Positions 1 to 10,875 of a DNA stretch of 64,000 nt are shown piece after piece. A program made the position numbers and the translations under genes. This DNA comes from Aquarana catesbeiana (lineage: Eukaryota; Chordata; Amphibia; Anura; Ranidae). The notes under the pieces are model-generated. The model was not told the origin of the DNA and searched no databases. It worked only from the letters and a program-made list of their open reading frames with translations. The DNA lies in the NCBI RefSeq assembly GCF_042186555.1, contig NC_133325.1, forward strand, positions 90,734,982-90,798,981, in the 5' to 3' direction. The stretch's first letter is position 1, and every line of letters starts with the position of its first letter.

Positions 1-235
1 AAAATCCTTGTTCAGAACGCAATGCATCTGCAAATCAGATGCTTTCTTATAGGAGGTAATGGGCTTGTAATTCGCACCACAATGCCCAAAAAACGCACAA
101 GTTTTTTGTGCAATGCGAATGCAACGCACTTATGTGAACCAGATACAAATGAATGCATTTTAAAATGTCCTGCGAATTGGATGCAGTGTTATCCACATCT
201 AATTCGCATAGGTGTGAACGGGGGCTGAAGGAACA
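1..235. repeat. MITE fragment cut by the window edge
   Basis: The block is rich in short self-complementary words built on aattcgca, gcgaatg and tgcgaat, and it ends with a ggtgtgaac motif. That matches the style of the Harbinger-like MITE at 3999-4388, whose termini read as gttcacac. The left terminus is missing because the window begins here. Reading frames through it are by-products of the repeat. Confidence 0.5.
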
Positions 236-258
236 GCATACCCTTGCCATTACTTCAG

Positions 259-407
259 AGCTCTGTGCCCTGGCCACGAGTCCCACGTGCATGCAACAGA
301 GTGACATCAGCTCAGCCATTAAAGTTGTCGTAGACCCAGAAAGACCAGGTGAAGATGGAAGCCTCTGCAGCGGTGACAGCATGCCGCTGGAGGTCTTTGT
401 TTTAAGG
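259..407 (+). CDS. candidate internal exon of an unidentified plus-strand gene
   Basis: A possible 3' splice site (cattacttcag) precedes an open frame of about 49 codons that ends at a strong 5' splice site, tttaag|gtaagt. The translation has a balanced composition (for example DISSAIKVVVDPERPGEDG). I do not recognise the protein. It would be convergent with RCBTB1, lying just past its poly(A) signal. In mammals plus-strand neighbours (PHF11, SETDB2) lie on that side, but no match to them is evident. Chance remains a real possibility. Confidence 0.22.
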
Positions 408-600
408 TAAGTCTTTCACTTTTTTTTTTTTTTTTTTTTTTTTAAATACCACTAACTTTTGAGATGAATAGTAATCTAAAAAAAATATGTCAATATTTTC
501 TTCGTACTTTGTTTTATGCATGATAGGACTTGTAAATGTTTAATTACTATTATCTCAGTCCGATTGTTATTTTTTAGATCGTTACTTCAGGGTTCATTAA

Positions 601-774
601 AAGGACAAGTTCACCTACCCCAACATGTTACACCCATTATTCAGGATGTAGCATTGTTCCGAAGAGGCCCCCCCCCCCCATATCTGCTGGTTGCTCTTCA
701 GAACAAAAATACACTTACCTGCAAAAAAAAAAAAAAAAAATACCATTTATTTGTTAAAAAGGTGAACCTATCCT
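601..774. mobile_element. short TTAA-flanked MITE
   Basis: Imperfect inverted termini AAGGACAAGTTCACC and GGTGAACCTATCCT lie just inside TTAA tetranucleotides at 597-600 and 775-778. This suggests a piggyBac-type target duplication. The body holds a C-run and an A-run and no coding sequence. The same terminal family occurs at 13568-13989. Confidence 0.7.
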
Positions 775-836
775 TTAAATACAGCAGTAGAAATGTAAAA
801 AAGAAAACAGACACCACACATGTAATAAAACTTTAA

Positions 837-842
837 TTTATT
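837..842 (-). promoter_or_regulatory. RCBTB1: poly(A) signal, probably of RCBTB1
   Basis: The minus strand reads AATAAA here, followed by a short A/T-rich stretch. It is the first convincing signal seen downstream of the RCBTB1 stop codon on that strand when the 3' UTR is read leftward. Cleavage would fall near 815-825. Confidence 0.5.
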
Positions 843-919
843 GATTTTTTGCTAAACATTAGGATTCCTCAAAAGACAGGATGAACAAATTCTTGCCCAA
901 GCAATAAAAAGGTACTCAC

Positions 920-1087
920 TCAAAATGTTTTCTCAAAGCCAAGATACCATTCTGAGGTCTGAGCAAAATATTCATAAGGCAGCCCATTCACTCTTTGGGA
1001 ACCAGCAACATCACAGCTGAGGCATCCAGTGCATAGCAGAACATAGCTGTCTTCAGGAACATTAGCCCAGTCTTCAAAACTACCATC
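920..1087 (-). CDS. possible alternative terminal exon in the RCBTB1 3' region
   Basis: On the minus strand a pyrimidine-rich 3' splice-site-like sequence ending ctgtccag is followed by 55 codons and a TGA, with AATAAA about 80 bases further on. The peptide has a protein-like composition (for example DGSFEDWANVPEDSY). The acceptor is phase 0, so a splice from the RCBTB1 exon at 8003-8133, which also ends in phase 0, would stay in frame and replace the normal C-terminus. I recognise no family. It may equally be a chance frame in the 3' UTR. Confidence 0.25.
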   Translation of the reverse strand, partial: DGSFEDWANVPEDSYVLLCTGCLSCDVAGSQRVNGLPYEYFAQTSEWYLGFEKTF

Positions 1088-2696
1088 CTGGACAGTTAAT
1101 GAGGGAAGCCATGCATTTTATTCTAAGAAATGGTTTACTTTTGGTAAAGGTTACTTTCCTTCAGTGAAGTTTCCCAGCAATGTCCACTTTTAGTGCGTCA
1201 GCCTGACTGGAATGGGTCACTTAAAGTACTTTTACTTTGCCTGGAGGTAGGTTTTACACAGAAGAACTGCAAAGGTAAGGTACCCCAAGCATTCATTACC
1301 CAAAACCTTACATTTTCAGTTCAAAGTGCACTTTGTATTTTCTTGAAAGTCAGCCATAGAGCTCAAAAATGGATGCTTGGGTCAAAAATGGGTAATAGCT
1401 AATACCCAATGTGTCACCTTAACCTTCACCCATTCACATTTACAAGGTAGTTCAATGATTTTCCAGGATCCTTAGAGACTGCATTTGCAGTTTGGCTCTG
1501 AATGTTTGCAAACATTTAAAAAGGACAAGACAATTACCTTCACATTTAGGACTAACTACCAGCTTGACAAAGTGAAGGCCATTTACAACTTTACATGTAC
1601 ATCTAGTAGAAGAATGAAGCCCAGAAATATGTGCCTCATGTCTCAGTGATGAGCTTATAGACTTGTACACAAAGAAATTTGGGCTGCTATTACCAATCTT
1701 ATAAATTGCTAGCTGCCATACTTCCTGAACAAATTCAACACCCGATCCCCACACCTTAAGTATGAAGATCAGGCACTCAGATCAGTACTTTAAGACACTG
1801 ACTAGGCACAAGTATGTAGCAACTGAAGATTGGACTAGAAACCTAGACTAGCAATAGCAGCCACCGTATCACTTAGACAAGTTCTCTAAAGCCAGCCATA
1901 GAGTGTTCAAATCTCGGCCGGTTCAGCAGGAACCACAGAGATACGAACCATGTATGAGCAGGCTGAATGTACCAAGTTGATCGATCAACTTGGGTACAAC
2001 CCAGCCTGCCAGTTTTTACATGCGATTGCTGGTAGCGACTGTTATAGCTAGTAGCAATAATCAGTGTACTCCCAGCAGGGATGGCTTCCCCTATCCCCCT
2101 GTTGGGAGAACACAATGGCTCCACGGGAGGGATTCTCCTGTCAACACTGATGGGGGAATCTAGTGAACTTACAGGTTGCAAGATTGATTCGCTCATTCTA
2201 TGGCAGGCCATAAAGGATGTTTACTACCACTTTAGTCCACAAAATAACTGCCATCACTAGTAACGATAGCAGCTATTCTAAAGGCCAAGACCATTAGCGT
2301 ACATGTTTGGTAAATGCAAGTTCAGATATGTTTAGAATATAAAACACTTAAATCAAAAAGACAAACTAACATTTATAAATGCCACAAAATGTTTCGAAAA
2401 CACCCACACTTTCAGTATGTGGGTCTACCTAAATGTGCAGGAGTCTCAGATTCCTGCCAACATGCACAAAACCACATCAGTGGCTAGTGTGCACATTCAA
2501 CAGGCAATACTGATGTTTAAAAAAAAAAAAAAAAAAAAAACTTAGAAAATTTTTTTAATATACACAGTGACAGTCTGAACGCCTTCACTGAAAGTTTTCC
2601 TAGTGCATTTTCTTAAGTGGATTAGCAATTCTAGAGGTCCCAGTTGGGTACAATTAATGCCCAATACTTGATATATCCAGTACAGAAGCTGAAAGG

Positions 2697-2837
2697 TTAG
2701 TTTTTAAACCCTCCACTTTTTCCAGCCTTTACAACAAAGTCTTTGAGCAATGCGCCATCCATTTGCCAAAATGCTGCCGTTTGTGTCACTCCTGTCAAGT
2801 GGCTCACACAAAATTTAAAGCAGAAGTCTTCCAAATC
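2697..2837 (-). CDS. RCBTB1: RCBTB1 last coding exon (C-terminus)
   Basis: This exon encodes the final 46 residues, beginning DLEDFCFKFCVSHL and ending KSGGFKN, then TAA. It is entered through a 3' splice site ending ttacag after a long T-run. The segment corresponds to the C-terminal part of the BACK-like region of RCBTB1, where the human protein (recalled) has DLEEFCFKFCINHL and ends in GAFKN. VTQTAAFWQMDG separates RCBTB1 from its paralogue RCBTB2. The phase-0 start matches the phase-0 end of the exon at 8003-8133. Confidence 0.95.
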   Translation of the reverse strand, partial: DLEDFCFKFCVSHLTGVTQTAAFWQMDGALLKDFVVKAGKSGGFKN

Positions 2838-2838
2838 C

Positions 2839-2874
<36 letters not shown>

Positions 2875-2879
2875 GTTAA

Positions 2880-3236
2880 CTGGGAGAAAAAGGGGAGAGG
2901 GGGACAGCTTAAAAAGCTTTTTTATTTAAGGGTAACAAACAGATCCTGTTCCCTTAAAGCTTGAACAGCACAGTGCTTGTGCAGTGTAATTTGGCCCTTT
3001 CCATCACCTAAACAACCTGCCCAATACTGCCTGGCTATACCCTCCCCTCTGTAAACTGACCACGATATTTCATGGCTGCTGAGCCCTGACACTGGTCCGT
3101 ATACATGCCACCATCACCCGTAGCCCTGTTCTGCCTTCTCGTCCTGTTCTCCCCCCCTCCTGCTGCTCTCAATTAAAAAAACAAAAACAAAAAAAAAAAA
3201 ACACTCCCATCCCCTCTAACATGTGCCCCGGTGTTC

Positions 3237-3274
<38 letters not shown>

Positions 3275-3490
3275 CCACTCTGTACCTATGCCAGAGTGTC
3301 TGGCGCTCATGGGACTCCTCGGCTCTCTCCTTCGCTCCTGATGTCAGCGGGAGTGCCAGCCCTGTCCACTGAAGCTGTGAGCCGAGGAGTCGCTCTGATA
3401 TTAGGTACAGATCGGCTTTTTTTATAACACAGGGATACATGTTATGTTAGAGGGGATGGAAGGTTTTTACAAGAGGCGCTTAGCCACTTT
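2880..3490. repeat. interspersed repeat, same family as 11095-11660
   Basis: This intron block shares many words with 11095-11660: a cgttcccttaaagc-like start, a ctgtaaactgac..catggctgctgagcc core, and a central hairpin whose arms read as ctc(t)ggcgctcat and its complement. It carries A-runs of about 13 (3187-3201) and 33 (3241-3273). It looks like a non-autonomous DNA element; exact termini were not fixed. Confidence 0.55.
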
Positions 3491-3998
3491 AATTACATGG
3501 ATATTAACCACTTGATCTCTGGAAGGTTTTACCCCCCTCATGACCAGACCATTTTCTGCTATTCAGCACTGAGCTATTTTAACTGGCAATTGCACAGTCA
3601 TGTAACACCTTACACAAATGACTACACAGAGCTTTCTACATTATTGCAATAACCTATCCAAAAAAAACATGTCCTCAAAATTAGACCAAAATGCATTCTG
3701 CTACATGTCTTTTTACACCAAAAAGGAAAATCTAATAAGTGCATATTAAAAATAGGTTTGTGTGAAAGTTAGTGTCTACAAACTGATTACATACACACAC
3801 AGGATTTATATAGCGCCAACAGTTTGTGCGGCGCTTTACAATGTAGGGGCAGACAGTTACAATACGATTCAGTACAGGAGGAACATACACGCACACAGTG
3901 GCTATAAAAAGTCTGCACACCCCTGTTAAAATGTGAGGTTTTTTGATGTAAACAAATGAAACCAAGATAAAATCATTTCAGAACTTTTTCCACCTTTA

Positions 3999-4388
3999 GG
4001 CTGGGTTCACACTGCTGCGGTGGCAGACATCGCATGTGATTCGCAGCGCACTGCTGTTCACATCACATGCGATGTCTGTGCTGTGCGATATCAGCCATAC
4101 AGATAGTATGGCTGATATCGCACCGCATTCGGTCCAAACTCGCACAGGACCCTTTTTTGTTCGGACCAAAATCGTATCGCATGGGTGTTCACACCTATGC
4201 GATCCGAAAATGTCCAAATTGTCAGTTCGCATTGCGATATGCGGGCTGAACTGGGGGTGTCATTAACATTGTATGACACTCCCCAGCAGTTCGCATATGG
4301 CAGTGTGAACTGCCGTGCGAGTTGGTGCGATGCGGGAACCCGCAGTAAATTCGCTGCGTTCCCGCACCGCAGCAGTGTGAACCCAGCC
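3999..4388. mobile_element. Harbinger-like MITE with perfect 24-bp inverted repeats
   Basis: The two ends are exact 24-base inverted repeats beginning GGCTGGGTTCACACTGCT. They are bordered by TTA at 3996-3998 and 4389-4391, a 3-bp duplication typical of PIF/Harbinger. Removing the element restores an uninterrupted Tc1 flank. Internally it has nested palindromes around catgcgat words. Open frames inside it are by-products. Confidence 0.88.
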
Positions 4389-4462
4389 TTAATGTGACCT
4401 ATAAACTGTACAACTCAATTGAACAAACTGAAATCTTTTAGGTGGAAGGAAGCAAAAATAAA

Positions 4463-4937
4463 CTAAAATATGGTTGCATAAATGTGCACACCCTTAAATA
4501 CTTTGTTGAAGCACCTTTTGATTTTATTACAGCACTCAGTCTTTTTGGGTATGACTATCAGCATGGCACATCTTGACTTGGCAATAATCGCCCACTCTCC
4601 TTTGCAAAAAAACCCAAAATGTGTGCCAATTGTGAGGGCATCTCCTGTGCACAACCCACTTCAGATCACCCCACAGATTTTCAATAGTTTCAGCTCTGGG
4701 CCATTCCAAAACTTTAATCTTCTACTGGTGAAGCCATTCCTGCTGAAAGATTAAGTTCAGCTTCCTAGCAGAAGCCTGAAGGTTTTGTGCCAATATTGAC
4801 TGGTATTTGGAATGGTTCATAATTCCCTTTACCTTGACTAAGGCCCCTGTTACAGCTGAAGAAAAACAGCCCCAAAGCACGATGCTGCCACCATCATGCT
4901 TCATGGTTGGTATGGTGTTCTTTTGGTGATGTGCCAT
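4463..4937 (-). pseudogene. Tc1-like transposase remnant (C-terminal half)
   Basis: Minus-strand frames give the Tc1 segment MKHDGGSIVLWGCFSSAV then IMNHSKYQSILAQNL, and in another frame the terminal region CKGEWAIIAKSRCAMLI. Tc1 transposases are about 340-residue DDE enzymes that cut and paste the element. Here the N-terminal helix-turn-helix domain is absent and at least one frameshift separates the pieces, so it is inactive. Confidence 0.8.
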
Positions 4938-5038
4938 GGTCCTCTATCCCCATCCATCCTGGGGGGGTTAGGAGATTGGAGGAACATTAAACATTTTTTT
5001 TCCCTAGGGGAGTTTGCCGTCTAAAAGTAGTATTGGAA

Positions 5039-5070
<32 letters not shown>

Positions 5071-5369
5071 CACCACACCCCACATACTCTAGATGGCTGC
5101 AGCACCAATCCCAGCTTCAGCTGCCCCCACAGTCTCCAAGACTGAGCTGAAAGATCAAACACTGATCACTCGTGTTCCGTCCTCAGCCTGCAGAGAGCTG
5201 GTGACTCAAAGGAGTGCTGGGCTGTGGCGGGACACAGCCAGCTGCTGATCCAGGTTTCTGGGCAGATCTTGACCATATGGTGAGATCTTTTCAGAGGCTG
5301 GACGGAGTCACATGAGTGCAGTTCTGGAGAAGTATAGCCAAAAAAAAAGCTTTGGCCATACTGCTTTAA

Positions 5370-6406
5370 CCACTTGCCGACAGCCGATGTACGTCCAAAC
5401 TTTGGTTGGCTTTCAGATAAAAGTGGTCCCTGTGGCAGATTTGCCGCAAGATCACTTATCCGGTGCCCTCCGCCGCTTACCGGAGCCGTCGGTAGCGACG
5501 GAGGCGATCGTGTCCGTCTCCCTTCTGTGCCTGGAGACGAGCGAGGCTAAGATGGTGCCCACTGGTCTCCATGACACTGCTGGGCGGAAGAGACGTCAAA
5601 ACGTCACTTCCACCCACGCCTCTTACAAAAGGCACATTTTTTTCAATGTCATTTTTTTAAATGACTTTTTATTGCATTTTAGTGTAAATATGAGATCTGA
5701 GGTCTTTTTGACCCCCGATCTCATATTTAAGATGTCCTGTCATGCTTTTTTCTATTACAAAGGATGTTTACATTCCTTGTAATAGGAATAAAAGTGACAA
5801 TTTTCTCTTCAAAACAGTGTAAAAAATAAATCATGTAAAATAAAAAAAAAAAAAAAAACTCCCGTCCCGACGAGCTCGCGCGCAGAAGCAAACGCATACA
5901 TGAGTAGCGCCCGCATATGAAAACTGTGGTCAAACCACACGTGAGGTATCGCCGCGACACGGTAGAGCAAGAATAATAATTCTAGCCCTAGACCTCCTCT
6001 AACGCAAAACATGCAACCTGTAGAATTTTTTTAAACGTCGCCTATGGAGATTTGAGGGTAAAAGTTTGACGCCATTCCACGAGCGGGCGCAATTTTGAAG
6101 TGTGACATGTTGGGTATCAATTTACTTGGCGTAACATTATATTTCACAATATAAAAAAAATTGGGCTAACTTTACTGTTGTCTTATTTTTTTATTCAAAA
6201 AAGTGAATAAAAAAAAAAAAAGTGCGCTTATAAGACCGCTGCGCAAATACGGTGCAAAAAAAGGTATTGCATTGACTGCCATTTTATTCTCTAGGGTGTT
6301 TGAAAAATATATAATGTTTGGGGGTTCTAAGTAATTTTCTAGCAAAAAAAAACTGTTTTAAACATATAAACACCTAAAATCCAAAATGAGGCTGGTCCTT
6401 AAGTGG
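5370..6406. mobile_element. non-autonomous piggyBac-like element
   Basis: TTAA at 5366-5369 and 6407-6410 borders an element that begins CCACTTGCCGAC and ends GTCCTTAAGTGG. The body is non-coding, with A-runs and GC-rich blocks. The 156-codon frame at 5312-5782 crosses its border and is not a gene. Related copies are at 12090-12605, 29362-30289, 31440-33656, 35274-36229, 38990-39231, 53809-55030, 55038-55640 and 55671-62037. Confidence 0.8.
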
Positions 6407-6689
6407 TTAAAAGCTTGCTATAACTCTTTATACGAGGCTCATGGCTTTCTGGTAAGCCCATTTGCACACTTAATGTGGAGTGAAGCACCATATGTGTTTT
6501 GAATATCTGATCACTGCCACTAGACTAGCAAGGGAGTGTTTACAGGATTGTGTCACTTTTGACACTCGCCATCAAGTCTGTTGCATGGACTCTTTCACTT
6601 TGTTTTGTATTTTTACGTCACTCTAAGGTTGTATGAACAAGCAACACATGGATTGCTTTAAATTTTAGCATTCTTCCAGAAGCACATTT

Positions 6690-6855
6690 GTGAGGTCACG
6701 CACTGATGTAGACAAGGCCTCGTGCATGAGCGAGTTTGGGGTGGAGGAACTTGACTGGCCTGCACAGAGTCCTGACCTCAACCTGATGGCACACCTTTGG
6801 GATCAATTAGAGTGGAGACTGCGAGCCAGGCCTTCCCATCCACATTACAGGAATT
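6690..6855 (+). pseudogene. Tc1/mariner transposase fragment
   Basis: A short plus-strand frame reads EELDWPAQSPDLNLMAHLWD followed by RLRARPSHP. This is the region around the last acidic catalytic residue of Tc1-like transposases (WP.QSPDLNPIEHLW). The usual Pro-Ile-Glu is changed to Leu-Met-Ala, so the catalytic Glu is lost. No other part of the enzyme is recognisable nearby. Confidence 0.75.
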
Positions 6856-7059
6856 GAGTTACTATAAGTCACTGGATTTGCCAGCTTCGAGAATAGATGC
6901 AGGAGCAGCATTGTGAGAATCCTTGGGAATGACAAAAAATTTAACCTACAGAAGGGATTTTGTAAAGAAAAGTCTAAAGAGCCTATACAACATCAGAAAG
7001 CAGAGGTATAGAGAGGAAGATTGACTAAAATGCAAATAATGTATTTAGATGAAATACAA

Positions 7060-7915
7060 GGACTACCCAGTAAGTTTTGTATTCAACCTTGCAAAAAGAT
7101 CTGAACAAATTAATGGGGTGGGTGACTACATGGCAAATGAGGTTCAATGTAGAAAAATGTAAAATAATGCATTTGGGTTGCAAAAATACGAATGCAATCT
7201 ATACACTGGGGGGAGAACCTCTGGGGGAATCTAAGATGGAAAAGGACCTGGGGGTCCTAGTAGATGATAGGCTCAGCAATGGCATGCAATGCCAAGCTGC
7301 TGCTAATAAAGCAAACAGAATATTGGCATGCATTAAAAAAGGGATCAACTCCAGAGATAAAACAATAATTCTCCCACTCTACAAGACTCTGGTCCGGCCG
7401 CACCTGGAGTATGCTGTCCAGTTCTGGGCACCAGTCCTCAGGAAGGATGTACTGGAAATAGAGCGAGTACAAAAGAAGGGCAACAAAGATAATAAAGGGT
7501 CTGGAGGATCTTAGTTATGAGGAAAGGTTGCGAGCACTGAACTTATTCTCTCTGGAGAAGAGACGCTTGCGAGAGGATATGATTTCAATATACAAATGCC
7601 GTACTGGTGACCCCACAATAGGGATAAAACTTTTTTGCGGAAGGGGAGTTTAACAAGACACGTGGCCACTCAAAATTAGAAAAGAGGTTTAACCTTAAAC
7701 TACGTAGAGGGTTCTTTACTGTAAGAGAGGGAAGGATGTGGAATTCCCTTCCACAGGCAGTGGTCTCAGCAGGGGGGTATCGATAGTTTCAAGAAACTAT
7801 TAGTTAAGCACCTGAATGACCAAAACATACAGGGATATACAATGTAATACTGACATACAATCACACACATAGGTTGGACTTGTGTCTTTTCGACCTCACC
7901 TACTATGCAACTATA
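7060..7915 (+). mobile_element. 5'-truncated CR1-like LINE (reverse transcriptase C-terminus)
   Basis: The frame 7077-7514 encodes the C-terminal part of a CR1-group non-LTR reverse transcriptase, with the block KDLGVLVDDRLSNGMQCQAA then LPLYKTLVRPHLEYAVQFWAP. It continues in shifted frames through EERLRALNLFSLEKRRLR to about 7910, where the family's 3' end (gacctcacctactatgcaac) is seen. The catalytic palm is missing. It lies about 90 bases 3' of the exon at 8003-8133 in the direction of RCBTB1 transcription. Confidence 0.85.
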
Positions 7916-8002
7916 TGTAACATGTACATTTACATATACAAGGACATTGACCGCATTGCTATGTAGATCGGAAAGGACACTGGTGGCATCTGACATAATT
8001 AC

Positions 8003-8133
8003 CTGGGCCTCATAGCGGACTGCTGCAGAAAGCAGGAGAAAAGCATTTTCTATAGAGATCCCTCGTTTAATAATATGCTGACACAGCTTCTTTAGTCTAT
8101 TTTCACAGTATGATGTAGCAAGATCTAAGAGAC
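8003..8133 (-). CDS. RCBTB1: RCBTB1 exon encoding the start of the BACK region
   Basis: The exon reads GLLDLATSYCENRLKKLC followed by HIIKRGISIENAFLLLSA and ends RYEAQ. It starts in phase 1 after tttttag and ends at a codon boundary before gtaatt. It continues the helical region after the BTB fold, thought to help BTB proteins dock to CUL3 ubiquitin ligases. The sequence matches RCBTB1 rather than RCBTB2, which has LATFYRENRLKKLC here (family comparison from memory). Confidence 0.96.
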
Positions 8134-8406
8134 CTAAAAACACAATACACAATTTATACAAAAAGCATGCCTCATATGAACACATTCACAATGTTAGAGT
8201 GATTCTAACTTGGGCATTATTTCCCTTTTTAAATCATGTTAGCCTTAGCTGTTGTGTGCTATGGTTTTGCACAGAGTAGCCCCGATCCTCCAATTTCCAG
8301 GTGCCCCGCCAGTGCTCTTAGCGCTTTCCTCCCGAGTGCCCCTCCCCCATAGCAAGCAGCTTGCTATGATCAGATTCCAGCTATCGTTTTTCTATTACAA
8401 GATTAA

Positions 8407-9680
8407 AGTGGTCCTAAAGGCTGAACACTTACCTTCATGCATAAAACAAAAAAAAAAATGCAGCTCCCCTTTTACCTACCTAAACGCAATCCAGTTTTGT
8501 GCACAAGAGCAGCTGCTCTCCTGGGTCTAACATGTGAAAGTGAGCACTGAGCCCAACACAATCTGAACCCCCAACCTTATCGTTCTGGATAGGGAACAAT
8601 ATACAAAACAATGCAATAAATGGAATAAAAAGTTGATAAAAAAAAAAGCATTGGTGAAGGCGTTAATATAAAAAAGACATTAGGCTGCTATAATGTCCAT
8701 ATAGGGTGTAATATTGTCCATAATGTTCATGAAAAACAACTGTAGAAGGCAGCCCCGTTTAAGGAGAAGAAGCAATCCTTCGAGTACTGGAGAAAAGAAA
8801 CAAAGGCGCCACTCTAAGTGCAATAATGAGCAAAAAAGTTTGATGGAAACTTTAAAAGTGGTACTCACAGAAGTACAATATAAACAGGCATATAGGCAAG
8901 ACTGACTCTGCCGGATATCCTGGGAGATGCATCTGATCCAGGTGCTGGATGGCGGTGGTCTCCGGTGGACAAGCTACGCCGATGGATGCAGACACTCCCT
9001 GCCGTTGGAGCACGCGGTGACAGCCAGGGGGGCGAGATCACTTGCGGGATCGGAAACGAATAGGCGACGCGTTTGCAGAGCTACACTCCTTCCTGAGGCT
9101 TCAGAGGCCCGAGGAAGGAATGTAGCTCCGCAAACGCGTCACCTATTCGTTTCCAATCCCGGAAGTGATCTCATCCCCCAAACTGTCACCGTGTGCTCCA
9201 ACAGCAGGAAGTGTCGGCATCCATCGGCGCAGCTTGTCCACCGGAGACCACCACCATCCATCACCTGGATCAGATGCATCTCCCAGGATATCCGGCAGAG
9301 TCAGTCTTGCCTACATGCCTGTTTATATTGTACTTCTGTGAGTACCACTTTTAAAGTTTCCATTAAGCTTTTTGCTCATTATTGCACTTAGAGTGGCACT
9401 CTCCTGGGTCTCTGCCTCCTCAATGGCTGACAGCAGTCGGAGCCATTGGCTTTGCTGCTGTCAATCACAGCCAGTGGAGAGAGCAGGGTTCGTGAGCAAG
9501 CATGCATTAGTTCCCCCATAGCAAGCAGCTTGCTATGGGGCACTCGGAGAAGAAGAGTAACCAGGAGCACTGGCAGGGGAATTAAGAAGGAGAATCAGGG
9601 CTTCTCTGTACAAAACCATTGCAAAGAGCAATTATAACATGTTCGTAATTTTTTTTTTTTTTTAATTTACCTTCAATACC
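8407..9680. mobile_element. TTAA-type non-autonomous element carrying a palindrome
   Basis: The left end (ttaaagtggtcctaaaggctg) and right end (ttcaataccacttta) form imperfect inverted termini of the AGTGGT.CTAAA type, also seen at 44993-45440. The outer body includes agcaagcagcttgctatg, which also occurs just outside at 8351-8370, so two copies may overlap. The foldback at 8808-9396 lies inside. No gene is present. Confidence 0.5.
8808..9396. repeat. foldback palindrome, arms of about 290 bp
   Basis: The left arm from gccactctaagtgcaataa to about 9097 is mirrored by the right arm from about 9103 to 9396 with only scattered mismatches. The centre is a few bases near ttcaga at 9098-9103. Both arms hold the words gcaaacgcgtc, tccaccggagacc and gatgcatctcccaggatatc in inverted order. 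The 154-codon frame at 8927-9391 simply reads through the hairpin. Confidence 0.85.
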
Positions 9681-9699
9681 ACTTTAGGTCAAGCTCCAT

Positions 9700-10875
9700 A
9701 TTTCCATGGACAGACTGCTTCCTTCCTTTCTGTATCTTTAGTCTATTCCATAGTATGTGAAATGCACCTTCTGACCAGTCTTGATCCCTTCTGCTAATGT
9801 GTATCTTTGTATTCTTAACCCTGGCTTTCCATCAATACTACTCTATACTTTCCTGATTTCAATGTGAACCTGTGCTTTGACCAAGTAGGGAAGGACAACA
9901 GGTAAATTTTAAAGAGACCCTGGTCAAACATCCCAAGCTGCTCGCATAAATGGTTAACACATACTGATGCTACCCTGCCTTGCTATAGCAACTTGTTTTG
10001 CCTTTTGATAGTAATAGCCCTGTAGTTTTCTTCAACCTGACACTCACAGCCCACATTGCTGCTGCCTGTGAAGCTTTGAAGCAAGGAAACCGGGTACAAT
10101 TTCCCTGCCTGTGCTAACCTTTGGGACCTACTGCTGTCACTGATAATGTGCAGGCCACTCTTCAGCTAAAGGTGTTGGAAACTCCAGACAGCTTCATCTT
10201 GGCGAGGTCAGGGCTAGTGCAGGGGCTTTCTAGAGAAAGCCTTAGATGCTCCTAAAGCATTACCGGGTGAAGAAAACTACTAGACTAATACGGACAAAAG
10301 GAATAATAAATAGTTATAGCAAAGGCACCATAAGTGAACAGTTTATGGATACGAGCAGCCTGAAAAGTATTACCCAATGGCAGCATCTTTAATCCTCTTC
10401 AAGACACTTCTGGGGGTGTTTACTACCCATTGTGCATGCTATGGATACCACAGACAGCTACCGTGTCCTATAGTGATGTAACAAGCCAGCGGGTTAAACC
10501 ATAGTATACAACAGGGGACCAGGCACCCTACACACTCAGAAGTCTGTCAGATGATGAAAACTATTCATCCTCTGCAGCTCAGCTAGATCGATCGAGGAGA
10601 ACACTCAAGGGACATACAAGTAGTGTTGATACTTTACAGGAGATCATTTTTAAAAACATTTCGGTTGGCAGCAAGACACTTAAAAAGTAAATGGTGGGAG
10701 ATTTTTAAAATGTGTATTTTAAAGTCTAATTTCAAAGTAACAAAAAATTACATTACATCTCTTATATCAAACAGTCAAACATTTAAAAAGGAAAAAAAAA
10801 AATTGTGTGGTGCACATCAGCTGCTAATGGTGGGGAAAAGCACACCATATGTGTACAACATTTCTAAATTAATAC
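9700..10875. other. RCBTB1 intron, mostly low-copy-looking sequence
   Basis: I see no transposon termini, transposase or reverse transcriptase words here, and no convincing exon. The minus-strand 5' splice site of the exon at 10876-11027 abuts the right side. Confidence 0.4.

Larger units (their letters stand above)
815..2696 (-). other. RCBTB1: probable RCBTB1 3' untranslated region
   Basis: This is the interval from the RCBTB1 stop codon to just past the AATAAA at 837-842, about 1.9 kb. It is mostly free of the MITE and retroelement families that fill the introns, as expected of a 3' UTR. The left end is inferred from the poly(A) signal only. It contains a 300-bp minus-strand open frame (1452-1754) that I treat as chance, and a more interesting one at 920-1087. 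Confidence 0.55.
3896..4960 (-). mobile_element. Tc1-like transposon, truncated and interrupted
   Basis: The left end is a Tc1-type terminus (cagtggctataaaaagtctg). Coding sequence for the C-terminal half of a Tc1 transposase follows on the minus strand. A 390-bp MITE (3999-4388) splits it. The right side is lost after about 4940, where an unrelated sequence with a G-run begins. Confidence 0.8.

Noticed and set aside
1452..1754. 100-codon minus-strand frame in the 3' UTR
   Set aside because: No acceptor, no family resemblance, and it lies between the proven stop codon and the poly(A) signal.
5312..5782. 156-codon open frame on the plus strand
   Set aside because: It crosses the left border of the TTAA element at 5370 and lacks any protein family signature; GC-rich repeat sequence explains the length.
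8927..9391. 154-codon open frame
   Set aside because: It reads through both arms of the foldback palindrome and has no protein-like features.
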